From a virus, in IMG/VR virus record IMGVR_UViG_3300048694_000674, positions 1 through 64,000 of that record: 64,000 nucleotides of DNA. One strand, 5' to 3'. The position numbers and the translations under genes are program-made. Of the stretch, positions 38,178 to 46,842 are shown piece after piece (within the stretch, counting starts at the first letter, position 1; each line of letters starts with the position of its first letter). The notes beneath the pieces were generated by a model. It made no database searches and had not been told where the DNA came from. It was given only the letters and a program-made list of their open reading frames with translations.

Positions 38178-39824
38178 CTAACTATGGTATAAATATAGCA
38201 ATTCAGATGATGTAGGTGGTTTATGTCCAACGACATTATTTATTTCTTGTTCGCTCTGGCTATTTTCCTCGCTATAATATGACATCTCATTATACTGGCT
38301 TTGTTGAGAGTAGTCACCAGATTGTTGTGGGCTATCATATCCACCCATCATCATTTGTGGCTGTTCTTCGACAGCTCCAAGTTGAGCAGCTGATTGTATA
38401 ATTTGAGGTAGCATCATTGCCATTGTTTGGACAGGATCTGATTGCATACCACTGTTCATTCTATCTCCTGGAACACTTGAGTGTGTTGGTTGCGAACCAG
38501 AGTACATATTTGCTACGCTTGAATATTTTGGATCTGAACCGCCAAACATACTGCGAGTAATACCAGCTGGAATAACACTATCGCCCTGTTGAAGATTGCG
38601 AATAACTGGTCCTCTACCAGATGATTTCATTTGACCTGACTTGCTGATGATTGCTTCTGGTCCAAGTTCGCCAGTAATTGCTGGACCAGTTTTTGGAACA
38701 TACATTGATCCTAACATATACGCAGGAAGTTGTTTGACATCGACGCTACCACCTTCACTTTTTGCTATAGAAAAGTGCATTGGGTCTTTTACTGATCTCC
38801 AATTCATTCCCCAACCAAGACCCCACTTTGCTGCTATTTCAGCTGTTTGTGGTGGTAGATCTGTTTGTGTTGTCCCATATGGATTCGTCGAAGGATTGAT
38901 GTCAATCGCAGCACCAAGACCATGAAAACTTAATTTAGAGGGATCAGATTTATTTGGTCTATTTGCATAACCTCCTATCGATTTAATTTTATAACCAGTT
39001 GCTTCTAGATCAGAAACAAATCCTTGAAATTTGTCGATATAATTAGCGCCAACTCTTGCAGGACCAGCAGAAGTTTTGATAATATCAAGAGGTACGTTTG
39101 TTCTTCCACCAGCTAATCTATTACCAACATCCTTAACAGCTTTTTCTCTATCTTCAGCATCTTTAGGAGCAGGAGCAGGTAATAATCCTGGAGAAGATTG
39201 TGAAACATTTACTCCACCAATCCCTTTTACTTCATTTGCTTTGATTAACATTTCATTTGCTGAGAATACAATATCATTAGCAGAGAACTCAATTATATTA
39301 CCATTTACATCTTTTACTGCATCTGATTTATTTTTATTAGCTGCATATCTTGGATCATTGATTGATGTTCCTACCATCCCACCAGTCATTCTATAAACAA
39401 AGTCATCTACCTTTGCAGCTCCTGGAATGTTTTCATTTATCCAATTTCCAATTATACTGTTTCCCGCCTTAGATTCATCAGCATCGAGGAAATGAGAAAC
39501 GCCTCCAGCAATCGCAGCTGGTATTGCAGCTATAGCTAGACCAGCCAATGCGCTTAGGATAGATGTACCACCAAACCCACCACTGCCACCTGTCTTAACA
39601 TTTTCCAACGATTTCAACATCTCAACAAGAAGATAGTTCTGTGTTTGTTGTGCGTCTATCAGTACTTTGGTAAGTTCAGTTGATTGTGATATTGCTTCAC
39701 CAACTGCAGCGATAGTTCCCTGTTCAGCAGTTGTTGGTTTTTCCTGCACCATGGTAGCATTAATACTACGGTATTTTTTCTTTTCACTGAATAATGCAGA
39801 AAATATAGTTGAGAGTAAAGCCAT
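38178..39824 (-). CDS. Virion-associated protein with M15 D-Ala-D-Ala peptidase domain
   Basis: 548 aa. Residues about 245-355 form a VanY/M15 peptidase: NYIDKFQGFVSDLEATGYKIKSIGGYANRPN, LSFHGLGAAIDINPSTNPYG (His and Asp ligands) and DPMHFSIAK (last His). A Gly/Ala segment near residues 75-110 (SILSALAGLAIAAIPAAIAGG) is hydrophobic. The C-terminal 200 residues are Gln/Ser/Met-rich and low complexity. Such enzymes cut peptide cross-links during DNA entry or lysis. Its ATG overlaps the stop of the 811-aa protein, with which it probably acts in the tail. Confidence 0.8.
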   Translation of the reverse strand: MALLSTIFSALFSEKKKYRSINATMVQEKPTTAEQGTIAAVGEAISQSTELTKVLIDAQQTQNYLLVEMLKSLENVKTGGSGGFGGTSILSALAGLAIAAIPAAIAGGVSHFLDADESKAGNSIIGNWINENIPGAAKVDDFVYRMTGGMVGTSINDPRYAANKNKSDAVKDVNGNIIEFSANDIVFSANEMLIKANEVKGIGGVNVSQSSPGLLPAPAPKDAEDREKAVKDVGNRLAGGRTNVPLDIIKTSAGPARVGANYIDKFQGFVSDLEATGYKIKSIGGYANRPNKSDPSKLSFHGLGAAIDINPSTNPYGTTQTDLPPQTAEIAAKWGLGWGMNWRSVKDPMHFSIAKSEGGSVDVKQLPAYMLGSMYVPKTGPAITGELGPEAIISKSGQMKSSGRGPVIRNLQQGDSVIPAGITRSMFGGSDPKYSSVANMYSGSQPTHSSVPGDRMNSGMQSDPVQTMAMMLPQIIQSAAQLGAVEEQPQMMMGGYDSPQQSGDYSQQSQYNEMSYYSEENSQSEQEINNVVGHKPPTSSELLYLYHS

Positions 39825-42259
39825 TATCTTCTTGCTCTACCGATGTGATGATGCAATCCCTGATATGCCGCATACCCAAGAGCAACAGTTCCGAGTATCT
39901 CGAACACACGTCTGATCATATCATCATTGCCACCATCAACAACTCCAGGCTGTTTTGGTTTTGCTGTTTTGCTTTCAACATGCTTATCCAGTTTCTTTGA
40001 GACTACTGGTTTTGGTGCTGGTTGTGAAACAGAAGGAAGACCACTGAATTGATATGGGCTTACTGATCCAAATGTTTGAACACTTGGAGAAATTGGATAT
40101 AATTGTGCTGCTGGAGTGGCTTGACCTGGACCCAGAGGTAAACCAGATACTGGATCTATCGAATAAGGTTTGTCTGTACCTTTTAATGCTCTTTCGAGAA
40201 TATCTCCCTGTTCAAATTCATATCCAAAAGCTGGTTGATAATCTTCAACATTTATTGCGCCAATTTCGTCCAAATATGCGCCAGCTCCTCTGCGAGCTTT
40301 ATATCTATTAGCAGCATCAGTTAATGAAGCGCCTCTGCCAGCTAAAATATCGCCAACCTGTTTTAAATTTTTACTTCGATCTTCAACATCTCCTGGGACT
40401 GCTTTATTAGCTTCAACGAAATCATCCCACTGTGCGCTTGCTTGACGTACTGTTTGGCCAAGCACTTGAGACATTGGAGTTAATGGTACATCGGTTAGAG
40501 TTGGAGGATTCAATCCACCACTCCAATCAGCAATTGGAATTCTAGTATCAGTAGTTGGCGAGCGAGCTGCTGCAGGTGTTGTTTGAGGAGTTGCTTGCGC
40601 TGGCGTTTGTGTAGTTGTTACTGGAGCTGTATTAGTGTTTGTTAAATTAGCTTTAACTTCTTGGTTTGTGGCTACTGTACCACCACCCATCTTAGCACTA
40701 ATTGATGTTAGTTTTGCTCCATAATCTGGATCTGTTGCATATCCAGATCTGGATTGAGCGGCAATAGCTTCATTGATATTTTTAGCAGCAATAACACCTT
40801 TATATCTTTTATCAGACATTAAAAGATTAACATAATCTGCAGCTGATTCTGTTGGATCGCTATAAGATCTGAAATTCTGTTTGGTGGTAACCATTTTACC
40901 ACCAACAAACTCTTGTGTGGTAGCACTTACAGAATTTGGACCAGAACCTTTTATTCCGAACGCATTATTTCCAACCATGCGTCTACCATATCCAGTTTCA
41001 AGTGAAGTTTGTGTTGCTCCTAGTTGAGCAATAACTTCTGGATTTGGCACGCCTTTCTCTTTTGCAGCTGCATATACAGCATTGTACATTTTATCATAAT
41101 AACTTTTTTGAGATTCTGTTGCAGGTGAAGGAGCGACGCCTGGAGTTATAGGTGTAGTTGGAGTTGGTGGAGTAATCGCTTGTGTAGCGCCTCCACCTAC
41201 TATCGGTGTTTGTGTTGAAAGATTAGGTGTTCCCTGTGGCGTTTGTATTGATGCTGCTGGACCAGTTGCTCCACTAGAAGCGCCACCACCTCCACCCATA
41301 CCGCTAGCAGTAGAAGTTGTGCTACTTTTTGAATCGATCGTTAACGTACCAACTTCAAATGTAAGTTTCTGTGCACTGAAACGTAACTCATCAGCTTTAA
41401 ATGTTATATTGTTTTTGCCACCTCTTTGTTGAGCTTCAGCTATAGCCTGAGATTGTTTCTTATTGTCGCCAAAGAAATAGTCATATCCTTTTTGACCAAG
41501 TTCACTACCAGCTATTGAACCACCAATACCACCAATGACTCCACCTGCAAGAGAACCAAATGGTCCTCCAATCATTCCCAGCGCAGCACCAGCTTCAGCT
41601 CCTGCAATACCGCCAGCTAAAGCACCACCACCAGCTGTTGCAGCTTTACCAACACTACCAGTTTGTTCATAAACATCTGATGCTTCTAATGCAGCACCAA
41701 TACCAGGAAGTAATTTTCTACCTAAAAATCCACCAATTCCTGGACCTTTGACTTTACCACCAACTCCTTTTGGCGTTTTACCACCAGCTGCAGGTTTAGC
41801 TCCACCACCAACACGACCAATTGGAATTTTATCTGTCAGATTTTTGATAGCATCTAATATACCACCACCATCTTTTGATATATTACCAATCTTTTCGGCG
41901 ATCTCAGATAGTAATGTTGATGATTGTTCCATCTCAGCCAGTTGTTCTCTGAGAATGGTATTATTATCACGTATATAATCTTGGATTGATTCGAGCTCTA
42001 ATCTAAGTTCAGCTTTATCTCGCTTATCTTCATTGTCGAGCTTCTGTTTGTCTTCTTGAAAAACCTTACGTTGTTTTTCATTATTATACGTATCAGGGAA
42101 AATGGAACTGAGAAACTTGGCATATCCAGGAAGCGTTTCCTCGATTGCTTTACCTTCTTCGTCGGTAAATCTATCCTGTTTGTCGCGATAAATGTTTCTG
42201 CCGCCAACAACACCCACAAACTCGTGACCAAGTTTATTATTCTTTTTCTTTTTAGCCAT
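39824..42259 (-). CDS. Tape-measure candidate with glucosaminidase domain
   Basis: 811 aa. Helical charged N-terminal region (about 40-130), a glycine-zipper hydrophobic segment (AGGALAGGIAGAEAGAALGM..., about 205-255), Thr/Pro/Gly-rich linkers, and a glucosaminidase (FlgJ-like) domain at about 385-530: KGVPNPEVIAQLGATQTSLETGYGRRMVGNNAFGIKG and ESAADYVNLLMSDKRYKGVI, with the catalytic Glu in SLETGYG. It lies directly downstream of gp26 and its frameshift extension, the place occupied by tape-measure genes after frameshifted tail chaperones in other tailed phages. It would cut glycan strands during DNA injection. The tape-measure role is inferred. Confidence 0.7.
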   Translation of the reverse strand: MAKKKKNNKLGHEFVGVVGGRNIYRDKQDRFTDEEGKAIEETLPGYAKFLSSIFPDTYNNEKQRKVFQEDKQKLDNEDKRDKAELRLELESIQDYIRDNNTILREQLAEMEQSSTLLSEIAEKIGNISKDGGGILDAIKNLTDKIPIGRVGGGAKPAAGGKTPKGVGGKVKGPGIGGFLGRKLLPGIGAALEASDVYEQTGSVGKAATAGGGALAGGIAGAEAGAALGMIGGPFGSLAGGVIGGIGGSIAGSELGQKGYDYFFGDNKKQSQAIAEAQQRGGKNNITFKADELRFSAQKLTFEVGTLTIDSKSSTTSTASGMGGGGGASSGATGPAASIQTPQGTPNLSTQTPIVGGGATQAITPPTPTTPITPGVAPSPATESQKSYYDKMYNAVYAAAKEKGVPNPEVIAQLGATQTSLETGYGRRMVGNNAFGIKGSGPNSVSATTQEFVGGKMVTTKQNFRSYSDPTESAADYVNLLMSDKRYKGVIAAKNINEAIAAQSRSGYATDPDYGAKLTSISAKMGGGTVATNQEVKANLTNTNTAPVTTTQTPAQATPQTTPAAARSPTTDTRIPIADWSGGLNPPTLTDVPLTPMSQVLGQTVRQASAQWDDFVEANKAVPGDVEDRSKNLKQVGDILAGRGASLTDAANRYKARRGAGAYLDEIGAINVEDYQPAFGYEFEQGDILERALKGTDKPYSIDPVSGLPLGPGQATPAAQLYPISPSVQTFGSVSPYQFSGLPSVSQPAPKPVVSKKLDKHVESKTAKPKQPGVVDGGNDDMIRRVFEILGTVALGYAAYQGLHHHIGRARR

Positions 42260-42298
42260 TTATGAGCCTGTTATTATTGAATTTATTATATTTAGTTG

Positions 42299-42481
42299 TT
42301 ACCTAGCCTGTTTTTGTTTCTCTTCCAGTTCTTTCAGATAAGCAGATAGTAACTCAACATATATGTCACGCTCAAAAACTATTAGATTCTCTATTTCAGA
42401 TAAAGACCATTTGTGGTGATGAGTCAGAGCAAAAATGGTCTTATAATAGTTGTCGAGCGTATTGTGAGTTACCGCAACGTA
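42299..42481 (-). CDS. -1 frameshift extension of gp26 (gp51-like chaperone part)
   Basis: In the -1 frame after the heptamer T-TTT-TTT (42487-42481), 60 codons run to TAA at 42301-42299, giving YVAVTHNTLDNYYKTIFALTHHH...WSLSEIENLIVFERDIYVELLSAYLKELEEKQKQAR. The frame has no ATG, GTG or TTG start, but reads as a real protein: charged, helical, with HKWSLSEIExLIVFERDIYVxLL of tail-assembly chaperone type. The fusion product would have about 298 aa. Programmed slippage is inferred, as in lambda G/GT. Confidence 0.7.
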   Translation of the reverse strand, partial: YVAVTHNTLDNYYKTIFALTHHHKWSLSEIENLIVFERDIYVELLSAYLKELEEKQKQAR

Positions 42482-43194
42482 AAAAAATCGGTTAATGCCT
42501 TCATCTCAATTGTGCGGGTATTACCAAGCGAGTTTTTGTATTCTATCTTGTAATAGAGCGAAGGTAGATTAAACATAAACTCGCGAATCTTTTCGAAGCT
42601 CTGAATATCCATCAATTCAATAAACTCAAGCATATCTTCTTCTGAAAAATCTTTGCTCTCATATACATTTTCTGAGTCATAGACCTGATCAATACATCGG
42701 ACTATCAATCTATAGAATGTTTCTTCGCCCTGTGCGCCGAGGAATGTTTTGTCATCATAGATTTCTGCTGTTGGATATCTCATAATCAAACCAGAAGTAG
42801 GTGTGATCGCAATCTTAGTATCAATCTTCTTTGGATAAACAATTGATACTTTCTTTAGATCAACTTCAAACTCATAGCTCTTTTCATCCTCTGTATCTCT
42901 GTATGATACTTTGATTGTATCGCCAATAGAAAAACCACGAAGGCGAACAAACAAATACTCCAATGCAAATAGAGATATCTTTTCAACATTGAGCGAAGGA
43001 TCAAGACAACAATTTGTTACAACCTGTTTGATTGCAGAAAGAATGTCTGTTGGTTCCTCGCTGACTTTTGCCATCAAAAGAAGCTTTTCTTCTTTGACCA
43101 ACATTGGTCGAAACATATATTGTTTCTTTTCGGGAGGGATTGCAATGTTGATTGTCGGATAATCAATTTTAGGTAACTGCATATTATACTCCAA
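42469..43194 (-). CDS. gp26: Baseplate/tail assembly protein gp26 (T4_baseplate family)
   Basis: 241 aa. KIDYPTINIAIPPEKKQYMFRPMLVKEEKLLLMAKVSEEPTDILSAIKQVVTNCC is the conserved start of the T4 gp26 baseplate-hub assembly family, followed by LEYLFVRLRGFSIGDTIKVSYRDTED and a C-terminal helical part ending FYKIEYKN...TDFFTLR. The seven-T slippery run sits three codons before the stop, so ribosomes can shift -1 into a 60-codon extension. In the minus-strand group gp4 - unknown - tube-like - gp26 - tape-measure candidate. Confidence 0.85.
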   Translation of the reverse strand: MEYNMQLPKIDYPTINIAIPPEKKQYMFRPMLVKEEKLLLMAKVSEEPTDILSAIKQVVTNCCLDPSLNVEKISLFALEYLFVRLRGFSIGDTIKVSYRDTEDEKSYEFEVDLKKVSIVYPKKIDTKIAITPTSGLIMRYPTAEIYDDKTFLGAQGEETFYRLIVRCIDQVYDSENVYESKDFSEEDMLEFIELMDIQSFEKIREFMFNLPSLYYKIEYKNSLGNTRTIEMKALTDFFTLR

Positions 43195-43206
43195 TTGTTA
43201 CATAAA

Positions 43207-43902
43207 TTATGGTTGTGGTTGACGAGTAGTTCTTACTCCACCAAGAGTTGTTTGAGTTTGAGGATCGCCGAGCACCCATTCTCTGAATGTCAATCTTGTT
43301 GTTATCTTTACTAGATTATTATGATCGCTCCAGCTGAGAGGAACGTCATTAATAGAAATCGGATAAGCTTTCAGCAATGTTGTTCTTATTGCCTCGAGTC
43401 CAGAAGTATCATATACTGTGATGTTGACAGTCGCTGCGTAATTGTCTTTGTACTCAGCTGTATAGAATGAGCCTCTCAAATTTGAATTAATATCATTGTT
43501 TATTGGTCCAAATATATTTGTTTTCGATTCATGACCATTCATACCAAAAATATAATTGAACCATGTATACCAAAACGAATATGCAAGACCAAATCTATCA
43601 CAAACAAATGTCAAATCAATATCAGTGTAGTTGGCAGAGAATGGCATTTTTTCTTGAATACCAAGACCAAGACGATTGATATCTGTTGTACGCATCGCCA
43701 TTCCAGGTATCGAAGCATTAATACAACGATATGTCAGATCACGAGATGTTTGTCTATTCGAATCGCTATTACCAGCCTGATCGTTAATTCTATAACCTGC
43801 TAACGGACCCTGAAGAAAGATGGTAACATCGTATTTGTTTGTTTGTAGTATACCATCGTCTTCAATATATGCCTTAAAACGTTCTATGTCGAAACCGTAC
43901 AT
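43207..43902 (-). CDS. Tail-tube-like baseplate protein (gp54/gp19 fold candidate)
   Basis: 231 aa. KYDVTIFLQGPLAGYR, CINASIPGMAMRTTDINRLGLGIQEKMPFSANYTDIDLTFVCDRFGLAYSFWYTWFNYIFG, YKDNYAATVNITVYDTSGLEAIRTTLLKAYPISINDVPLSWSDHNNLVKITTRLTFREW: the pattern (initial beta strand, P-G motif, F-S-x-D-L-T strand, long helix, then a kinked strand pair) is that of phage tail-tube-fold proteins. In T4 the tube-fold members near the hub are gp54 and gp48; a gp48-like gene is at 44996, so this may be the tube initiator gp54. Identity inferred. Confidence 0.65.
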   Translation of the reverse strand: MYGFDIERFKAYIEDDGILQTNKYDVTIFLQGPLAGYRINDQAGNSDSNRQTSRDLTYRCINASIPGMAMRTTDINRLGLGIQEKMPFSANYTDIDLTFVCDRFGLAYSFWYTWFNYIFGMNGHESKTNIFGPINNDINSNLRGSFYTAEYKDNYAATVNITVYDTSGLEAIRTTLLKAYPISINDVPLSWSDHNNLVKITTRLTFREWVLGDPQTQTTLGGVRTTRQPQP

Positions 43903-43905
43903 TTA

Positions 43906-44499
43906 TTACACCATTGAAAGAGAATCTTTGAATACGATAGACTTGTTTGCCTTTTGGAATCTTTCAGTCGGTAGCATTAATGCATAATCCCATTCATCTG
44001 GTGAAATGTAAATGAATGGCGAGCCAACATGCGAAAATAGATATTTTTTAACACATGGTTTGAAATATCTAAAACGACTGGCTCCGCTCAATATCTGATA
44101 AGATATCTTCAACAAAGTTGTTTTATCATACTTTTTATTATTTATTGTTGAATAAAGAGCATCCATCAGTCTAGCTCTCAACACAGGAGGCAGGTAATGG
44201 AGATTTATACCAAGGAAACTGTCGCCATAAAACTCAATTGGAAATACCAATGGGAATGTATCATAGTATGGCAAAATGTCTTTTGTTTTGGGATCATAGA
44301 CAAACATATACATTTTACCAATAGAGTTCGCTGACAATGATTGAAAACGAACAAATGGTTGTGTTGTTTGTGTTATCTTTCTGTTGTCTATTCTTTTGAC
44401 TTTGAGAGCTTGAGAACGAAACCAGTCAACAGCCTCTCTAGATCCAGCTTTGAGATCCTGAGAAGAAGCTTTTGTCAATATGTTCTGGAATACAGCCAT
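43906..44499 (-). CDS. Uncharacterised tail/neck-region protein
   Basis: 197 aa. Helical start (FQNILTKASSQDLKAGSREAVDWFRSQALKVKRI), then GKMYMFVYDPKTKDILPYYDTFPLVFPIEFYGDSFLGINLHYLPPVLRARLMDALYS and SGASRFRYFKPCVKKYLFSHVGSPFIYISPDEWDYALMLPTERFQKA. These segments recur in T4-like marine phages next to gp4 and are annotated only as structural or hypothetical, to my memory. In T4 the corresponding neighbours are gp2 and gp3, but no clear similarity supports either name. It overlaps the gp4 stop by one base. Confidence 0.6.
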   Translation of the reverse strand: MAVFQNILTKASSQDLKAGSREAVDWFRSQALKVKRIDNRKITQTTQPFVRFQSLSANSIGKMYMFVYDPKTKDILPYYDTFPLVFPIEFYGDSFLGINLHYLPPVLRARLMDALYSTINNKKYDKTTLLKISYQILSGASRFRYFKPCVKKYLFSHVGSPFIYISPDEWDYALMLPTERFQKANKSIVFKDSLSMV

Positions 44500-44942
44500 C
44501 AGAATTTTATCCCTAACTCTTTTTCGGTCATAATCATAAATTCCCAGCCTCTATCAAGACAGTACTCGCGAGCAGCTTTCCACTTAGCATCATTTACACC
44601 CCATGTCATTACCTCAGTAATATACCTTCTTGTCTTGGTATTCTGGACGACAGGAGGCTTGGTTTGCGCTGCTGGTTTTACTTCGATCAACACTGTTTTC
44701 TTTATACCTTCTTTATTTATGATTGTGGCTATAAAGTCAACAAAGTATCTATGGATTCTGTTATCGACTGGAGAACGATAAGGTATGACAACTTCTTCCG
44801 ATCCCCAGCTAACCACATTTGGGTCTTTATCAAAACGATCCATCAAAAGACATTCCCAGCGAGAGCGATAAATAATATTCGAAGGATTGCCTTTGTATTT
44901 TTGAGGATTCAGCGGTTTGAAATAACCTTTGTAAGTCGCCAT
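44499..44942 (-). CDS. gp4: Head completion protein gp4 (TnsA-like nuclease fold)
   Basis: 147 aa. YRSRWECLLMDRFDKDPNVVSWGSEEVVIPYRSPVDNRIHRYFVDFIATI...TVLIEVKP: Glu of SRWE, Asp of FVDF and the E-x-K of IEVKP form a PD-(D/E)XK site of the TnsA type, as in T4 gp4 (gp50/65 group). gp4 is needed to complete filled heads before tail joining. N-terminal MATYKGYFKPLNPQKYKGNPSNI is typical of the family. A divergent late-promoter-like motif lies upstream. Confidence 0.9.
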   Translation of the reverse strand: MATYKGYFKPLNPQKYKGNPSNIIYRSRWECLLMDRFDKDPNVVSWGSEEVVIPYRSPVDNRIHRYFVDFIATIINKEGIKKTVLIEVKPAAQTKPPVVQNTKTRRYITEVMTWGVNDAKWKAAREYCLDRGWEFMIMTEKELGIKF

Positions 44943-44959
44943 GCGTTGTAAAGACTCTC

Positions 44960-44984
44960 AATAAATAATAAAAAGATATTTATC
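44960..44984. promoter_or_regulatory. Divergent late-promoter-like pair
   Basis: Plus-strand AATAAATA (44960-44967) faces the gp48 gene and minus-strand GATAAATA (44984-44977) faces gp4. Both differ from TATAAATA at the first base only, a change tolerated in T4-like late promoters. They would drive the two tail gene clusters. Confidence 0.45.
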
Positions 44985-44995
44985 AAGGAACCAGA

Positions 44996-45904
44996 ATGCC
45001 AGTTGTAATCGATCCAGTCACAGGCGAAGCTATTAGTTCTCCTGGAGTTTCAGGTAAAAGCCCCGCATATTTCCCTTTGGATTTAGCAACGTTTGATTAT
45101 TGGATGACATTTCAATTTTATGAATATCAGATGCCTGATTTAATTTCGCAACAAATTTCAAATAGTTTAACATCTGTTGGGTTTCCCATTAGATTACCTC
45201 TACCTAACTCAATGATTGACGCTAATCATGTTGAATATTCGGCTGAAGGCATAGGATTAGCTGGAGCAGCTGCAGTTACTGCTGCTAAAGGATTATCTGG
45301 AGCAGATTTTAGTTCTGTAACAAGTCTTGGAAAAACGCTTGCTAAACCACTAATGGATACAGGATTGTATGCATTAGGATCTAAATTAGAATCAGTTTTA
45401 AATAATGCGCCTGGGAGAGCTGCTTTAGCAACAAAAGGAGTAGCTTTAAATCCTTTTTTGACAGTTTTATTTAAATCTCCTGCATTCAAAAAACATACAC
45501 TGTCATGGAAATTAACTCCATCTAATGAACCAGAATCTAGAATTCTTAATTCGATATTAACAAAATTTCGCGCTAATATGTTACCTGGGATGGCTGATGG
45601 GTTGGGTGGAGCTTTGTTAACATATCCAAACATTGTTCAAATTGACGTTAATAGTAGCAGCGAAGAATATTTTAGATATACTTTCAAACCAGCAGTAATT
45701 ACTGATGTTGCTATAGATTTTACAGCAGCGGGTCAACCATCATTTTTTGGATCAACGAAAGCTCCTACAGAAGTGTCACTTCGTCTAGAATTGATGGAAA
45801 TTGAATATTGGTTGTCAAGAGATTATGGTTTAAATCCAAATTCAGTTGGTGCTGATTTTGTCAAACAACTTATGGGTAATACAGTTGAAGAAACTCCAAG
45901 ATAA
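44996..45904 (+). CDS. gp48: Baseplate tail-tube cap, gp48-like
   Basis: 302 aa. PAYFPLDLATFDYWMTFQFYEYQMP, LPLPNSMIDANHVEYS, a small-residue helical segment (GIGLAGAAAVTAAKGLSG), NPFLTVLFKSPAFKKHTLSWKLTPSNEPESRILNSILTKFRANMLPG, and the end STKAPTEVSLRLELMEIEYWLSRDYG. The P-T-E-V-x-L-x-L-x-x-x-E-I-E-Y-W end and the KSPxFKxHxxxWKLxPxN core are typical of gp48 in T4-like marine phages, which caps the hub and starts tube growth. First gene of the plus-strand tail cluster. Confidence 0.8.
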   Translation: MPVVIDPVTGEAISSPGVSGKSPAYFPLDLATFDYWMTFQFYEYQMPDLISQQISNSLTSVGFPIRLPLPNSMIDANHVEYSAEGIGLAGAAAVTAAKGLSGADFSSVTSLGKTLAKPLMDTGLYALGSKLESVLNNAPGRAALATKGVALNPFLTVLFKSPAFKKHTLSWKLTPSNEPESRILNSILTKFRANMLPGMADGLGGALLTYPNIVQIDVNSSSEEYFRYTFKPAVITDVAIDFTAAGQPSFFGSTKAPTEVSLRLELMEIEYWLSRDYGLNPNSVGADFVKQLMGNTVEETPR

Positions 45905-45927
45905 TAACATATTAGGTTATAAAATAA

Positions 45928-46842
45928 ATGCCTGAGTCATATTTTAAAAACTTTAACACAATACAGTACGGTAACAGTACATCTAATTCAACTGTTGTTG
46001 ATATAACAGAACGTGTTGTTGTGCTTAATAATGTTCAGAAAAATCTCAATGGTTACTATCCAATGGATATTACAGATGGTAAACGTGCTGATCTTGTTTC
46101 ATATAATATGTACAAAGATCCATACGCTAGCTGGACGCTTTATCTCGCAAACGATATCGTCGACCCATACTACGAATGGTATATGACGGATCAGCAATTT
46201 AATGATTACATTGTTTCAAAGTATGGTTCTATTGCTATTGCATCACAGAAGGTCGCATTTTGGAGAAATGACTGGGTTGATAAACCAACACTATCTCCTG
46301 ACGCATATCAGGCTGAGATCTTAGGTAATCCAGAGCGTATTAAATATTGGCAAGCAAATTATAATTACAGCGGAACACCAATCGATTATTATAGAGTAAA
46401 AGAAGATTGGAAGGTAAACACAAATAAGATTGTAAAGCTGAACGTTGCAGTTGGTAGTAATACTTCATTTATTACCAATGAAGTTCTTACTATTGATTGT
46501 ACTGCTCTCAGCTATGGCTCTGGTAAAGCTCAGGTTATTTCTGCCAACTCAACAAACATAATTATCAATAATCCAGTCGGCGATTTTATTACTAATTTCT
46601 CTGCTGACCCAGTATTCAACATTGGAACAATTACTGGTCAGGAAAGTGGTGTTACCTGTAATATGACAGGAGCATCAGAGATTTATAAAAATTTGGCTGA
46701 CAATGTTGTAGCATATTGGTCGCCTGTTTATTATTATGATTATGAGAGAGAAAAAAATGAGGGTAACAAAACAATTAAAACGATCAAACCAGCTTATGTT
46801 CCAACATTTATTAATAATGTCAAATCATTGTTAGGACAATAA
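45928..46842 (+). CDS. gp53: Baseplate wedge protein gp53
   Basis: 304 aa. MPESYFKNFNTIQYGNSTSNSTVVDITERVVVLNNVQKNLNGYYPMDITDGKRADLVSYNMYKDPYASWTLYLANDIVDPYYEWYMT is the gp53 family core (with its LysM-like W-x-L-x-x-x-N motif). The C-terminal part (about 140-304) is a beta-rich extension larger than in T4 gp53 (196 aa), ending YDYEREKNEGNKTIKTIKP. gp53 clamps wedges around the hub. Ends with an ATGG overlap into the hub gene. Confidence 0.88.
   Translation: MPESYFKNFNTIQYGNSTSNSTVVDITERVVVLNNVQKNLNGYYPMDITDGKRADLVSYNMYKDPYASWTLYLANDIVDPYYEWYMTDQQFNDYIVSKYGSIAIASQKVAFWRNDWVDKPTLSPDAYQAEILGNPERIKYWQANYNYSGTPIDYYRVKEDWKVNTNKIVKLNVAVGSNTSFITNEVLTIDCTALSYGSGKAQVISANSTNIIINNPVGDFITNFSADPVFNIGTITGQESGVTCNMTGASEIYKNLADNVVAYWSPVYYYDYEREKNEGNKTIKTIKPAYVPTFINNVKSLLGQ

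Noticed and set aside
38188-38195. TATAAATA on the plus strand as a late promoter
   Set aside because: It points rightward into the minus-strand hydrolase genes and has no plus-strand gene to serve.
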